64,000 nt of DNA from NCBI RefSeq assembly GCF_036370855.1, contig NC_088117.1:9548001-9612000 (forward strand). The letters run 5' to 3'. Below, one piece after another: positions 22,101 through 36,700 of this stretch. The position numbers and the translations under genes are program-made. Position 1 is the first letter of the stretch; every line of letters begins with the position of its first letter. The DNA comes from Dromaius novaehollandiae. Taxonomy: Eukaryota; Chordata; Aves; Casuariiformes; Dromaiidae. Under the pieces are notes generated by a model. It did no database searches and was not told the origin of the DNA. It worked only from the letters and a program-made list of their open reading frames with translations.

Positions 22101-24440
22101 GTAATTAAATGAATGTCAATTGTTTTAGTTGTTTCCGAGGGAGAGTTCTACATGAGTATTAGCATGTTCTGCTAACCCTTACATCCTGCACTTCAGGCCT
22201 GCTGCAAGCCCTTGGGGGCTGACCATTGACCCGAGACTCCGTACCCAGACATGCCAAGCGCATCTCAATGAGATGAGCTCTTTTTCTCAGTTTCTATGGA
22301 ACCAGCAGAGCAGAACTAATATAGCGGCCGCATATAGATGAAAGAATGAAGAGGAAAAAGGGCTTTACAGCTAAATTAATTAAGCAGATGTACCTGTCTA
22401 ATTAAAGATGCACTGTCCCTTTTGTACCCTAGCTGCAGTACAAACAGTATTTAAATACATTCTCTATCCATTTCATCTATCAAAATATTTAGTAGGAACA
22501 CTCAGATGAAGGTGATATTAGCAAGATGAGCTTCCCATGTATTATTAATAGAAAGCCTCCCAATTATGCACGAATGCTACATCATATCTTTATAGCAATA
22601 GCACAGAAAACAGCTGCTCAAGTAGGTTACCAAACAGCACATTTGTAACAGGCAGAACTGTTATAAATGCCCTGGCCCAGCCTTATGGGAGGGTTTGCAG
22701 TCAGGCTCCGTGCAGCGGGAGCAGCCACTGCTGCAGCCTGGAATGTCTCAGCACACCAGGAACAGAGGACTGGACTCATGTTGCTGGTGCCAGAGGATTT
22801 GACCTTTATTTATTTATTTTTTAAGGTTTCAGACAAACGCATTCCAAGATTTTTAAAGCTGCCTTCAAGGCTGGAAAGTCACTTTCCCATTCATCTGAAC
22901 CCCTCACAGGTTTTGAAAAGTTAGATGTTAAACTCTGATCATCCAAAATATTATAATACCATTTGAGCCATTTGCATAGCCAGGGTCTCTTCACCTGCAT
23001 TTACTCTACAGGAACGAGGAGGGAATTTTGCATGTATGTCCCTGCAGCACTCTATATAGACCTGAACACACATGATCAACGACAGCCAAAGAGACAAACT
23101 TATCCACAGCAATGTGGAACAGAGAAGTCATCTGAAAACAAAAGGCTCCTAGAAGCCTGTGCTCCATGAAAAAGGACAGCACACGCTTCCAGCCCCTTCC
23201 CAGGCACAGGGACTTTGAGGAGAAAGTTGAAGCTCCTCCCAGTTCCCTAGGCAATTCCCTTTTCAATGCTTTCAGTATCATCTTTACACAGGGAATTCAC
23301 ATTCATACACAAGGGAGAATGGAGAAAAAAAAGGAAACCTATAATAAAGGCATCTAACTCAGTGCTTCTCTGAATCACAAGAACAAATCACACCCTTTAT
23401 CTAGAAGTAATTCAGGATGTGGATTTCCACAGCCAGAGTTTGAGGTAGATAAGAAAGTGCTGTAACATACCTTTCATCAAGGATCTTCAAGCAAAGAAGG
23501 ACTTATCTGCTGCATTCCTGCAACCTGATCTGGCCAGGGCCAAAATACCAGCCTCTGACCTGCCCAGCCGCAGCTAAGTTAGGGCAGCCACAGGTGCAGC
23601 CCTCCACCAGCAGGAAATAAGGCCGGGGGGGGCTGCTGCAGAAAAGCCTCTGGCACAAGCTGAGAGCCTCCCTCCACCAGGAAAACACAATTTAGTAACC
23701 TCGCTGCTCCTGAGGCTCATTACATCCTTAATTGGGCTCTGAATGTGATGAAACTGCAACCTGTTTTCTGTGGCTCTAGGTGTTATTTCCAGTTGTTCTG
23801 AGTCCTTCTGTGAGCCTGCCCAGCTGCAAGGTTAGGCCAGGGTGACGGGAAGGCTGGTGCATCAGCAGAGTGACTGTCCAGCTGTTTTGTGAGAACTTTA
23901 AGCAAGCTGAGTTAACACAGGAGTGAAAATGTCTGTCTCCTGGGTATAAAACACTGCTGTTGTCCCTGGGGGAAGTGCACCACTGAGCTGCAAGCTCCGT
24001 TATTCCCTTCACATATGTGTTTGCTGACAGCAGGCTGTCACAGGGAAGCAGACAGTGGTGCCAGGGTAGTTTTGATGGAGAGTACTGAGTGAATTAAGAC
24101 ACAAACTCATCTAATAGCTTTAATATTCCAAATTGGCTACACTGGGGTTACATGGTTAAGACAAATCTGTCATTCGCTGAATCACAAAATCAGAAAAAGG
24201 TATGTAAATTAAGCACATGAACTTCATGACCGCAGGCCTTCATAGCTTGGATCACAAAACAAAAATCTCAAGCCAACTAAAATTTTCCCTGTGAAGGATG
24301 GTTTCTTACTCTCATTACAACACCCAGCCTGGACGGAGCTTGGTTGAATTCCAGGTCTCTTTCAAAAACCTGCCCTTTCAGCGATAGGACTGCAAACACC
24401 GCAGAGGGAAGTTTAAAACCAACTGTCCATGTAAGAGATT
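19106..24440. other. Space between convergent GTF3C4 and AK8
   Basis: No gene was recognised. It contains a TA repeat (20544-20558), a plus-strand open frame of 139 codons at 21333-21752 without family resemblance, and an enhancer-like block at about 22040-22520 listed separately. Confidence 0.6.
22040..22520. promoter_or_regulatory. Candidate conserved non-coding element between GTF3C4 and AK8
   Basis: AT-rich cores (CAGTAATTAAATGAATG, AAATTAATTAAGCAG, GTCTAATTAAAGATG) alternate with balanced sequence, including a NotI-type GCGGCCGC word at about 22324. There are no simple repeats and no coding sense. Homeodomain-type TAATTA cores are dense. The composition resembles vertebrate developmental enhancers; conservation itself was not tested. 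Confidence 0.35.
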
Positions 24441-24471
24441 TCAAGAAATCACCCTTATTAATTATAAGCCT

Positions 24472-24477
24472 TTTAAT
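24472..24477 (-). terminator. Possible AK8 poly(A) signal (ATTAAA on minus strand)
   Basis: ATTAAA on the minus strand lies about 85 bp after the AK8 stop. It is a common variant hexamer and no AATAAA is nearer. Alternatives lie further downstream (about 24119). Confidence 0.3.
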
Positions 24478-24560
24478 TTTTTTGTTCATATTGCAATCTA
24501 CAACTGAAATAATAATTTCATGATGTACGCCAAACAAGCCCAAACAACTTTTTCCCTAGG

Positions 24561-24795
24561 TCAGAACCTACGTGGAAGGGGCTTAATGATACAGCTTTCT
24601 ATAAACTCAAAGACAACTTGAGGGTCTTGGTCAGCATTGACGTAAAAGGCATCTTCATAAAACTCTTCCAGTTCCTTGGCATGTCTGTAATAGGTTTCCA
24701 GGCGCATCTCAATATTTTCTTCCTTGTCTTTAGGGTGCTGCCTGAGACGGGCTTGGATCTCCAGCGCTGGAGCTGGTCTGAATGTAATGTGATAT
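24561..24795 (-). CDS. AK8: AK8 terminal coding exon
   Basis: The acceptor TCTCTAG is followed by one base that completes the Arg of the LID signature, then YHITFRPAPALEIQARL and onward for 77 codons to TGA at 24563-24561. A second AG 15 bases into the exon (TTCAG) could act as an in-frame alternative acceptor that would drop five residues (YHITF). The upstream site is preferred because it preserves the LID tyrosine-histidine pair. Confidence 0.93.
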
Positions 24796-27700
24796 CTAGA
24801 GATGAGATACAAATGCCACCACTTCAGCTCGAGCTGGAGACACAGCAGCCATTGCCTAACAAACTCCTATGCTTTTGCTTATCCAAGGTCCCTGGAAGTG
24901 CCTCTTTCTAGGACAGGGTTTCAAAATGATGACTGGAAGTTTCAGGGTAAGTTATTTGGTATTCCTGCTCTCAAGAATCCCAGATACCTGAAAGCCAAGA
25001 GTTTCTCTTGACCTGTCCCGCAGAGACCATTGCTGGTGTTTATATACCTCACACAAGGTGCAAACAGAGAAATCTCTATTCTCTGCCCAATAATCCAGGC
25101 TGAGAAACATTTCTATATCTGACCCAGATCCGATCCCAAGGCAATACACATTTTACTTGTAATTTTTGATTCCCAGTCTTGTATCTAAAAAACCCTAACC
25201 TTAACCCTTAGAGTCCATTAAAAATCTTTGCTGTGATTTACTGTTATGCTGACGGTAGGCATTAGTCAGAAAAAAACTTCCAAACTTTGAGTGCTCTCTC
25301 TGCATTGAAGTAATGAGTCCAAACACAGCCCTATGTCCAAGCACCACTGAAGCACCTGTATCTTAAAATGTGTTTAAGGGTCTCAGGCGCTGGGGACTTC
25401 CCTGCTGAGATTCAAAAGGCCAGCAACAGGGCTGGTATTGCCAATGCTACATTTTGGTAAGTATTTCCTTTCAGCGAGCATATACCTGAGTGCTTCCAGC
25501 AAATGGCATAAGGGTGACTGAAGCGCAAGCCTCATTCAGCACAAACTCTAAACCACCACAACGTCGAGCTCGAAACACAGATATGTTTTCCCTCTGGATA
25601 ACCCACTATTAGTAGGTTTAATATTGTTAGTACTAAAGGTCACTGGAAGAAGTTAACACCAATACCCTACCCCAGTCTCTGGTTCTGGGAGGATACCAAG
25701 TAGAATATAATTCTCAATATCTTTTTACGATCGCTGAGGATAAAAGGCTAATTCACTTTGCGCTAAACTTTAGTTATTTCTAACTTCCAAAATGCCAGAA
25801 TTTGGCTTGGCTAAGTTCACAGTTGTGGGTTCACTCATCTAGTGAGCAGTCTCCAGCAACTCAGAGGATTGTGTTCATCACCAGAGCCCAGCAGCAGTGC
25901 CGTGGTCCAGCTCAGTCTGCAGCTGAGACCAAGAAGTACTTTGACAATGTTTCTATACTGTCAAAGGCTTCCAACAATTGCTAAAAGCTCTCTTGCAAAC
26001 AGGTATTTAAATCTGCTGCCACAGTAACACTATCTTGCTGAAATGTCTCCTGTGCCCTAACACAAAAACAATTTAGCTCTCTTCCTCTAAAGCCAAATTT
26101 TCTGAAGCTGCTGAGACATATTAAAAAAACAAAACAAAACAAAGAGAGAAACAGAGTTTCTGTGTCTGCACAGAACTGCACTGTAGTTCCAGCTGACACG
26201 ATGAGGTGAACACAGTGCTCACTGCATGTTAGGATTATTTAGAGAGCACAGCTGAAGGCCACCCTCTTCACCACACTGTAGCCAGTGGTGCAGGTTTAAC
26301 ATCACACTGAGGATTAGATACAGCATTTAAAACAATTCAATTCACAATGAATTTGGAAAGAATAAAACACAGACTTTGGAAGAAGAAAGCGTGCCAACTG
26401 GAGCAGATACTGAACAGGCTAATCCTAACGGTAAGAAATGCAAAGATGTGTGAATGATTTCCTTCACGCTGTTAATTTCTTCTGAACAACTGCATCACTT
26501 ATGACTAAAACAAAGAAAACAGTTATGGCAAATCACTGTTGCTGTCGCAAATTAATGTTGCACCTAGAGTGAAATGTCTGAATAATCATGTATCACGTTG
26601 ACACAAGTCCAATAGTTGTGGCCTTAATTTTTGAGAGTTCAGTATTTGTCTTTGATTCAATAGGATGCACTGAAATATTAGAAAGAGTAAAATGGTGTTT
26701 TACAATTTAAGAGTGGGGAATTATTTATTTGATACATAATCATAAAAATAGACCACAAGCAAAAGTTGCAAATCCAGCACCAAATCCACCAGGTGTTTAG
26801 GAAGATATTTCACTGTTACTTTTCCCCTGAAAACAAGGGTGGAAGAGAGAGCAAACCTGAAGGTCACTGATGAAACAAGGTGATGTGACTGCCAGTGAGA
26901 TGAACTGCCACGTTTGAGAACCAAACCTTGCAGTGACTCAAACATGTTTGCTCTGCCGAGCGAGAAATGTATTAACGTCTCTCAGTACACAGAACCATCA
27001 CGGGAGCTGGGGAAGTAAAATGCAGCAAAATTTCCTCTTCTCCAGCTGGAAAGCTTTCAAAATTCCTATGGGAATGGGTGAAAACCATCTGTATTTAGGC
27101 TAGGTTTCAGACATATTCCCTCAGCATTATTTTACCAACCAATTTAGTTACCATTAATATGTTAAGAACTGAGCTACCGCTACTGTAGATTTTCGTCTCA
27201 GGGATTTTAAAATGCACTATTCTGAGACTAGGACCTTGCTGCAGCAGGTAGGTAGGTTGGTACTTGAGTAGCTATGAAATTTTTAACCTTTCTTTTAAGG
27301 AATCCCTAAGCAAGAGTACAATATTCCTGAGTTTCTTTAGATTTCTGTGAAGTCTATCTGACACTTTCATCTCACTGACAGACTTAAAAATTGTCAAACA
27401 TGAGACATCAATGCTAACCTTTCCCCAGTGACTGGATCAATCCTCCGTTGAGACAGACGTTGCATGACGGACTCATAGGAGAGACTGAAGAAGAATACCC
27501 TATGGAGAACATCATAATTAACAGCATTAACATCCTGCGAACAGCACTTGCGACCTTCCGAGTATGAGTTAATCCTTACCCTAAAGGAAGGGCACACACA
27601 GACATGGAAATGACAGCACCGCTCGAGATTGCCAATCATGCAAGATTAGCATATGCACGGCACCTCTGTTCTCTGCTGCTTCTTCTCACGTCTTACTTAG

Positions 27701-30700
27701 CCTCCAAGCTCATCGAGGCAGGAGCCCTTTGATACGTAATACGCACAGTGCTGGGCACACTGACAGGGCCTCGCGCGCGGTGCAGTGTGGACAGCAGGGA
27801 CTGAACCGCACCTGGAGCTGCTATCAGCAAAGGTGCGTTATATCCCACTCACGATCCAGCAGGGACCTCGCAACTTTCCCTGGATTCAGCTGCTCAGTGG
27901 AACTAGCAAATCCATTCCCAACGACTTTCTGCAAAAGGGAAACAGAAAACTGCTGCTGTCCCTGCCAAGGACAGGAAAAAAGCTCCCCTGCCAACACTAT
28001 GCATTCTTCCCTCGTGACAGCACTATATGACTTAGTGCCCGTAAAAGGGGTTTTCCCCCTTGCTGTTTTAGCCCCCTTCACTTCTTTCACCCTTGCCTCC
28101 CCACACGGTCCCAAAGTGTGAGTCCTCCTGTCTCCTACTGCTATCGTGCATCCTTTAAAGCAGAGCGAGTGATAAGACTTAGTTCATGCCACGTTATGAT
28201 GCTGACAATTCCCTGTCCCTTCCACCAGCATTAATCTGCAGTCACCAGCGCTAGGACATAAAAAGTGGTTCAGTATGTGAAACCACCTGACAATTAGCCT
28301 TTGTCTTAGACTGCTAAGAAAGGAAACATTAATGCGTGATTTTAAAATTAATATCCGCAGTTCCCATTGAGTTTGAACAAGACATTGTTCAGCATCTTAA
28401 AAAGTCAGTGTGGGTTATTGCTACAAAGAGCTTTTCACCAGAGAATGGAGTGCCAATTTATTTCACACAATTTACGCAAGAGCCCTGATTTGAATCAAGG
28501 ATGCTGAACCAGAAAATAGCTATCACTATCAACCCCAGTCACATTATACTGTTGTACAAACTATTGTCCCCACCCCAAAGTCGCCCTTCCTTGTCAGTTC
28601 ATTATAATCATTCTGTTAATTTTATATTCTAGTTCCAAACTCCTCAGCAGAAAGTTCTCACCACGCTGCTGCGGATGGGTGACATGAGTCCCTGGGCTGG
28701 ACAGGGATCGACTTTAACAATTCTTTCAAAGCGAAACCAGGAACAAGGCTTCCTTTGAAAACTTATGGAAATAAACTTTTACCAACCAAACAAATTCTGA
28801 AGGCTGTAAATGCACCTTTCTTTGTAATGCACCTTCTGCTGCTGCTGCCTTAAAGGCTAGCCTTCCTCTTTTCACTTCTGTCTGCCTCTCGCAGAAGATA
28901 CTGTATGCTTTAGACATTCACCAAAGGAACATTTTATACTGACGGGGTGGGATCAGACCAGATGAAAGGCTGAGCTTTACCTTGGCATGCACATAACAGA
29001 TTACTACAATCCTTTGTAGGATTTAAAGTTATGAAAATCATTCCTCTTTTCAAATGTTTACAGATAATGACTTCTATTCACATTGTGGTAACAAAATAAC
29101 AGCCAGGAATAAAACATTCAAGATCTCGGAGGTTCCAAAGACAGGAAAAGAACAACAGTTTCAACACTCTTTTATCCCTTACACTCTTAACATTTTGTTT
29201 TTCTTTGTTTCTGTTGCCCAACAATGGCACAGAAACGTGATTGTCAGAACAGGTAACATCTGATGATGTATCTCAAGATGAATATTCTAGCAGAGAGGAA
29301 CAACATTTATACAGTCATGATAATTGATACGGCTTCCTATTATATTCTGAAATAAACAAAAACACTAAAGGATTATAACCTGGCATATCAAGAAAGCTTG
29401 TCGTAATTCACGGTTACTAGCTCAAAAAATATTATGGTGTTTGAAACAGAAGAGCCTAAAAAACTCCACTTAAAAAGCTGCCAACAAAATGAACTCTGAA
29501 AGCCTTGTCTGAGATTCCCTTCTTTTTTATACAAGATGCTTCTTATTAGCCAGTCTGGTGTCACCATTAAAGAAAAGTGTAGGGGGAAGATGTGGGAGAG
29601 TATAGACATTTCTGCTAATATGGATTCTTTTCCCCCTATGTATTGTATAACAGCACAGACAGAATATACAGTATAATAGCACAAACTCCTAATCTTATGG
29701 TCCTTCCAGCAGAAGGTGTGACGCCTTGCCCTGCCATACTGTACATCTCCTACGGATAAGAGAAAACATCACTCCCCATCGCTGTCAATTTAAAATCGTT
29801 CAGAAGCAGGAAAAAGATAAAGGGGAAAAACAAACACAGGACTACTGGCTAGACTTAAAATACTTCCAATTAGAAAGCTTATTATCATTTTGATGGAGAC
29901 GCGTACAACACAAAGTCTATTATGCGACCCTGGGGGCTTACTCATGGGAGTAAAGCCTATTTACACATCCATGCTCTCTGCAGCCTTGGGTATACAACAC
30001 AACTCCTTCAGCTCCTCAAGGTGTTCCTGAGCAACATCTTGCCCCATGTCCCTTTCTCAGGCTGCTATAATGATGATCACGTAACAAACCTCCAACCGTC
30101 CAGGTGGCATCTCTGTCAGATTTCTCCTTGAAATCCTCATAAGATGCAGGGCTGTCTCCACAGCCTCCGTCCAGTGTTCGGAGCAGCAACTGGACCAGCT
30201 CCCAGTGAGTACTGGATTCAGGCAGTGCTTGGCCCCTTTCACGTACAGAGTGTAATATTTTTCATATAAATGCACCCTCCATAAAGCTCGCTTTAGGACT
30301 CAGCCAGGCTTTGTATGTTGTAATGTGTCACAACTTCTATCAAGGGAAAATATGAAACAGATGTCATTAGAACTGGTAGACAGGGAGGCAAGGAAACACA
30401 GCCTCATATCAAAGGATACTACATTATACTGCTAGATTAGCATCCAGCACAGCTTCTCTCTCAGAGCTGGCAAGCTGTTAGTTCAGCTCTGCAACAGGTG
30501 AACAACGTCAATCAGCAGGATTGTCAGGCGCATAACCGGGGAGGACTGGCCAGAGCTGTACGGACAATCCCGCATTCCCGTATCACAGGCTCAACTCTAC
30601 CTAGGGGCAACCAAAAATCATTAGCATCCAGTTACCGTTTGGTGTGCTGTCGGTATAACCTGGTAGAGTCTCACAGCTGAGGTCTCTGAGGACACGTCCC

Positions 30701-33700
30701 CATAACTACCATGGAGTGGCAACACGGCTGCTAGATGCAGGACCGAAGCCAAGTGCTTCATGAGCAAAGCTCTGCTCCCTCTCCTTTGTTCTTGCTCCCA
30801 GGAGAGAGATGTGAGAGAAGGTCCGGTCCTGTCAGCTAGCTTTCACAAATAATAAAACCATAAACGCAAATGTTAAAAGAAAAAAAAAAAGAACTTGTGT
30901 CAGAATCCTGCCTCTTTCCCTCTGTACTTTAAACCACTGAACTCATCTATTACAGCCTTTAGGCACGTTAGAGAGACCGTTCCAGCAAAGGAATAATGTT
31001 GATGGCACCTTCATTGCGTACCTAGTCAAAGACCCTGCTCTGAGAACCAGCCCACCTTTGGGTGCCAATGAAATATATAGGGCCCCCACCTGCAGGAATA
31101 CAATGCTGTTTTGCTACCAGCCAGCTGGTACTCCCAGAGGCTATTGCAATCACTTCTAGCATTTGGCTATTTGGATGGTGTCTTCTAACATCTTAGAGGT
31201 CACCAGGCCATTCTGATGGCTTCCCTTCGCAAAGGGAGAAGCGGCAGGCAAAAACAGGGGTGGTAGAAGTTTTATTTCAAGCCTGACTGATTGTGACAGA
31301 GAGTGCTTTTAAGAAATGCACAACAGCCATATGGTAGGTAAAGGAAGTTTTTTTCACTTACATGATGGTACTCATCTAATCCTGACCAATGCATTTGTTC
31401 TGGATGGCAAACAACCTAGTTAATCCAAGCTATTTACAACTGACAGTGCTGAGGGTTGTCCTTATGAGAATATTTTTTGGTGGTGGTTTTTCTGCTTTGT
31501 AGATATAATGTCATCGAGTCAAAGCATCTATAACACAAAAATTAGGAAGGTTGCCATAACAAACTACACGTTGTGTGCTTGAATTCTGATATGACTAAGC
31601 TAGGGATCAAGGGATGCTTCTCCTCCCCAGACAGGTATTGACCTTCCAGGATGGCTCCACTGCCTCACCAGCTGCCTTCACGTCTCAGGAGAACCAAAGC
31701 TCTGCCTATAGGCCATGGCCTTCCACAGCTTTTGGTCCTGTAACTTAAACAGCTGTTTTACAAGGCTGACCAGGATGAACGATCTGGATGTTGACTGTTC
31801 TAGATCTGAGCTTTTTACTTAGGTCAGACTCTCATTTTTGTCATTGCACGTTAACCGGAGTTGCTCTGGGCTGACACTAGTGGAGTGGAGCCCAAAGCCA
31901 AGCCCTTTTGTATAATTACTGTCTGTGAAAGTTGACCTACACCATTAAATCCAATTGCATTCACACCTTGTCTTCATTTAAGGATGAAATCAGAATGCAG
32001 CATTATATCCAAGGCAAAATCCTGACTCCCCAGCTGGCTTTCAGAAACAGGCTAGGATCAGTAACAGATACTACTGATGTGCTTGTGGCTATGCTGGGGC
32101 CAGACCAAGTTTTGCAATAAAGTTAAGATGCTTGAGTTAAAAAAAATACTGGACCACTTTTATTGCAGCATTTAAACTTTTAAGTTGAAACTGCAACTTT
32201 AAAAATAGTAGGCTATTAATCTTTTCCTTATTTTCTTGAATCCTATATATCTTCTCCCCCATAGGCAGGTACCAGCTGCCATATTCCCATTCTTCACACT
32301 CTGCACTCTGTAAAAAAAGAGGCCCCTGCTGGCCAATTCTTGTTTAAAATTGTGCATAATTGATAGTGGCAAATCTACCCCAGCTGTGTCTAAAACCTCT
32401 CCAGGGGCAAGAAAAACACTCTCTGTGACTGTCATTAACTACTAAATTAGCAAGTGCTCCTGGCAGTTTACAACGTACCACATCAGTCTGCTTCAAAAAA
32501 GGAACGTGAAGATCAGATTCCTGTCTGATCTCGAAGTTACAGCAAACTTTACTGTCAGAACTTTGACAGAATCCCAGCTAAATCAGAGCGAAAGAGAAAG
32601 GGAAAGAGAATGAGAGAGAGAGAGTGAAAGAGGGGAGGAAGGAGAGGAAGGGAACCAAACTTACCCTCTTTTCCAGGCAGACAAATAGAAAATGTCAAAT
32701 CAAGGCTGGAAAATGGAGCCTTTGATAAGGCACAGTACATGCTACACAATATGGAGATATCAGTCCGTTATCTGTCGCTATGGCACAATTCCCCTGGGAA
32801 AATAACTCTCCTGGAGGACTTAGTTCTGGCAACGCAATGGCTACAATTTTCATAATTGAGATATAAAGCTGAAAACCAGACGAGGCTGTTAAAGTGTATG
32901 GATGCTGTAACTCTCTGAAAAGCTTCCACAGGTAAAATCCTTACGTGATCATTGGCACAAATGTAAACTTCTCCTTTGGTTCCTAAAACAAAGCCAAAGC
33001 AGGCAGAGAAGAAAGTAACTCAGCTCTCACAAAATGATGAAAAGCCTTGGGGGCGTTATGGACTGAATCAGCAGAGACACAAGTACCATCTCTAGCAACC
33101 CTCCTGGATCTGGCTAAATTGTAGAACCCATTGCTAAAACTGACCCCATTTTTTGGTTTTAAAAATGTCAATGTCTAAAACTGTACAAACTTCTGCTGGA
33201 TCATACAAGGACAATAAGCCAGGCAAACTTGGCCAAGATACAAGAAAAAGTCTGCATTGCAAAAAGTGCTTTTTCTCAGGTGGCACCCTTGAGTTATCAA
33301 AAGCAATATGGCAAACCAAGTTACTGGTTCAAGCTGAAGGGTACAAGGAAGTTTGGATTTGAATCCAAGCGACTACTCTCAGCTAAAACCCAGATCATCT
33401 TATCATACTGATTTTTTTATTTCAAGGTATCTGACTTGCATTAATCGGTTCCTCTAAGGAGCGTTCCCTTTCTTGTAGTAGCCACACCTCAAACCTGAAA
33501 CCTTGGCTCAAGAATAAGGGGCTCAGCCACGGGATCCTGACCACATTATAGTTCCATAATTACACTCAGCATCCCAAATCCCCTCTTAGAAATTAAATGG
33601 ATTAAATAGATCCCATCTATCTTTTCCCCATGTTGTTTAGGTTTCTCTCAGTGCAGCTATAAACCATGTATTTTGCCCAGAGGTACACAGGCTAGAAACG

Positions 33701-36700
33701 TTCTTCGGAGGCCGCACCACAACCTGGACATGAATCTTTGTTTCCTTCCTATCCTAAACACTGACTTTGCACCTCACTGTAATGGATGAAATGATCCCTA
33801 TCTCTTATCTATAGAAGGAGCTGTTGAGAGGCTTAATTCACTAATGTCTTTGAAGTTCTGGGATATCTTTTGATGAAAGATGCTTGTTTCTATTTTGGGA
33901 AGTAATTTCACCCTCAAGGTTTTGACCATAAGGGAAAATAGATTGCATAAACTCTAAAATACAGGTTAATTGGCATAAGTGTTTTGCTCATTGAGCTCCC
34001 ATAATAATTCATTTGATGACAAGCCGTTTCCAGACACTGAATCCTTCTTTTCAAATGGCTGCATTTCTGTCAAATAACTACAAAAGGCAGCTAAGTGGGG
34101 CACTATTCCCAGTACGCAGCTTCTGGCCAGGGGAGGAAGATGAACATCCTCCTCCATAGCTGCAGATGTTCCCCTTGCCAGCAGTGCAGGGTAATGACGC
34201 CAGTAGGCACTTTCCATCCCCCAGTTGGACATGCTCAGCCTCCGACAGCCCAGCAGCCGAGGTGGCAGGGTCCCTCCCGTGTCCCACCCCACCAGCCTGG
34301 TAGCTCAGCAGCATCTCAGCGGGTACCACAGCAGCTTCGCTCCGGGAGCAGGCGCTGCCTCGCTGGGTAGCCCTGTCTGCCTGTTTTGCAGAACAATGGG
34401 CTGGATCTCGAGCTGGGATAAAGCAAAGCAGCTCCACCGGCGTCAGGCGGATTTACACCAGCGAGGAAGCCCAGGCCTTGGCAGCCAGAGCCATTCCACC
34501 CGACAGTGGTCTGAAGAACTAGCTGCTGTGCAAATGTTACATAAGCACAGTGAAAAGCACACATCTGCGGAGGAAATGTTTTCATTGTAGGGCCTTCAAT
34601 GCATTTTTAAAGCTTCTTTTGAGAAGGCAATGTTAACTCTTTCCATACCTAATCAGTGCCCTGGATGCCTTAGTACCTCCCTGCAAAACTGCTTTACATT
34701 TCTCCCCTCATTTTTATTCTTTGCCTCCTTCTTACTCTCAGCTGTTATTCCAGCATCTTTGCATTTCCCCTGGAGTTCATTCCAGCGGTGCTTTATGAAT
34801 CACAGAATAAGATGGCAGCAGGCACTGCTTTAAAGTAATGCGGCTGGCACAATTTCCACTATCTGTAAGGTTAATCAAACTCAGTCTCAGTAATCGAAAG
34901 CCTCTGCAGCTCCAGAGGCCCGAGGTCAGGAACCTAAATCCGCTCCCCCAAATGCAGCCGTGTTTCCTTACAGGCTTGCAACCCTTCTTACAGTAACTAG
35001 ATTCTGCAGAGCAAATTTTGAGCGGAGCAAGAACTCCAGGGTTAAGCACTAGCAAACTCATACCACAACTGATGTGTTTGCTACCTGTCTGCAGCTTTTC
35101 TCTAGTACCTGCTGCTCCTAACATGGAAAGCTAATCTTTTCTTCCTTTTGAATAAATGGAATCAAATTTACAGTAAATGGTGTTTAAGCTTAAAAGCTAT
35201 TATGAAATATTACATTCAGCTCCCCCCCCCATCATTTAAACACTAACTTTTGCTGTGGGTAGGATATTTGTTATATAAAATAAAATAAATAAAAGAACCG
35301 ACACCTAAAAGTGTATGATTTGGGGGCAAGGGGAGGGAATAAAAGAATAGATTACAATGTGCCATTTTATATATGTGTCAAAGGAAACCAATTTCATAAT
35401 AGGGAATAAAAATTCCCTGTTTAAATACTGTCAAATAAATCCTCAAATGTAATAGGGTTCACTTCTGGGGAAAAGAAAACTAAATCTTATTAAATATTAA
35501 TGTGGCATAGTATTAATTAAGAGAGAAAAAAGTCCATCAAGAGAACCCCAATATGTTTACTGTGTCCCCAGGAAGCTGGAAAATTTCACAATCAAGTGTG
35601 TAAATGTTCTAAAAAAGGGTCCTGAATATTTTATGAATATTTGTCATAAAACAGAAATAATAACCACTGTGCAGAGCTATTAGAATTAATATTTATGCTG
35701 CCCGCCATGAAATATTCATGGGGACAGAGAAAGGGGGGCCCGTAAGACAAGAATTAATTTACATTGGGCTTGGTTTACCCGCTGGCTTGATGTTTAAAGA
35801 CGGGTTGACAAGCCTCCGTATGAATCCGTCAGTCACTTGCAGCAGTAGGTGGGGTGAAGGCAGGGGGAGGCGGGGGGAATGGGTCCAGGCTGCTGACAGC
35901 TCACAGATTGAGTTTCTGACAGCCCTTAAAAAACCTAAACGGCCCCCCACCTTTTTTTCCTTCTTCCATTGCCCAAGGCGCTCTGTACTGCCACCGTTCA
36001 TCCGATCTCCCCTTCCATCTGCTGAAATTAAGGAATTAATGAGCGCTATACACTTTACAGCGGGCCCCAGGAATGTTTACTGGTGATTAAATTATAATGC
36101 AGCCGAGCTGTATAATTCATGAACCAATTAAAGGAAGTGTTAGTTGATTTGATGGGATGAGGACGTACAAAAAGCATTTAACTAATAGGGAACCGTGGGC
36201 TGCCGGTCGCTTTGGCTTTCTCGGATTACGCGGCTAATTGCTCTGCTTTATAAGGCTGTCACAGATAGCCATACATATTTCATTGTTCTCAAATACTTCA
36301 ATTGTTTGCTTTCGTGTTGCTGCTGTAATATGTAGAAGCCCAGCCAAACTTCAGTGTAGTTAAAGCACTACTCTGCAAAAGCAGGCTGCTTTGGGAGGAG
36401 GGAGGAACGAGAGGGGCAGAAGGAGAAGGCTGGCTGACAAAGGAGTAACTTAAAGCCTCAGAGTTAAATGTCACTCAGCAATTACATGATTAAAAGGTGC
36501 AACATATGATAGTCTTTTGTTTTACAACTTTTTGGACACTAATATTCTATGCTGACTTCACTGCAGAGAAAATATTGGTAAACTAAACTGCGTTTATTGT
36601 TTTTTAATACTGGGGAGCAAGAGAAGAAGGGGGAAAAGAGAAGTATCCTTAAAAAAAAAATCCAGCAGGGAGCAGCTAGATTGCGGTGGTTATCAAGAAT

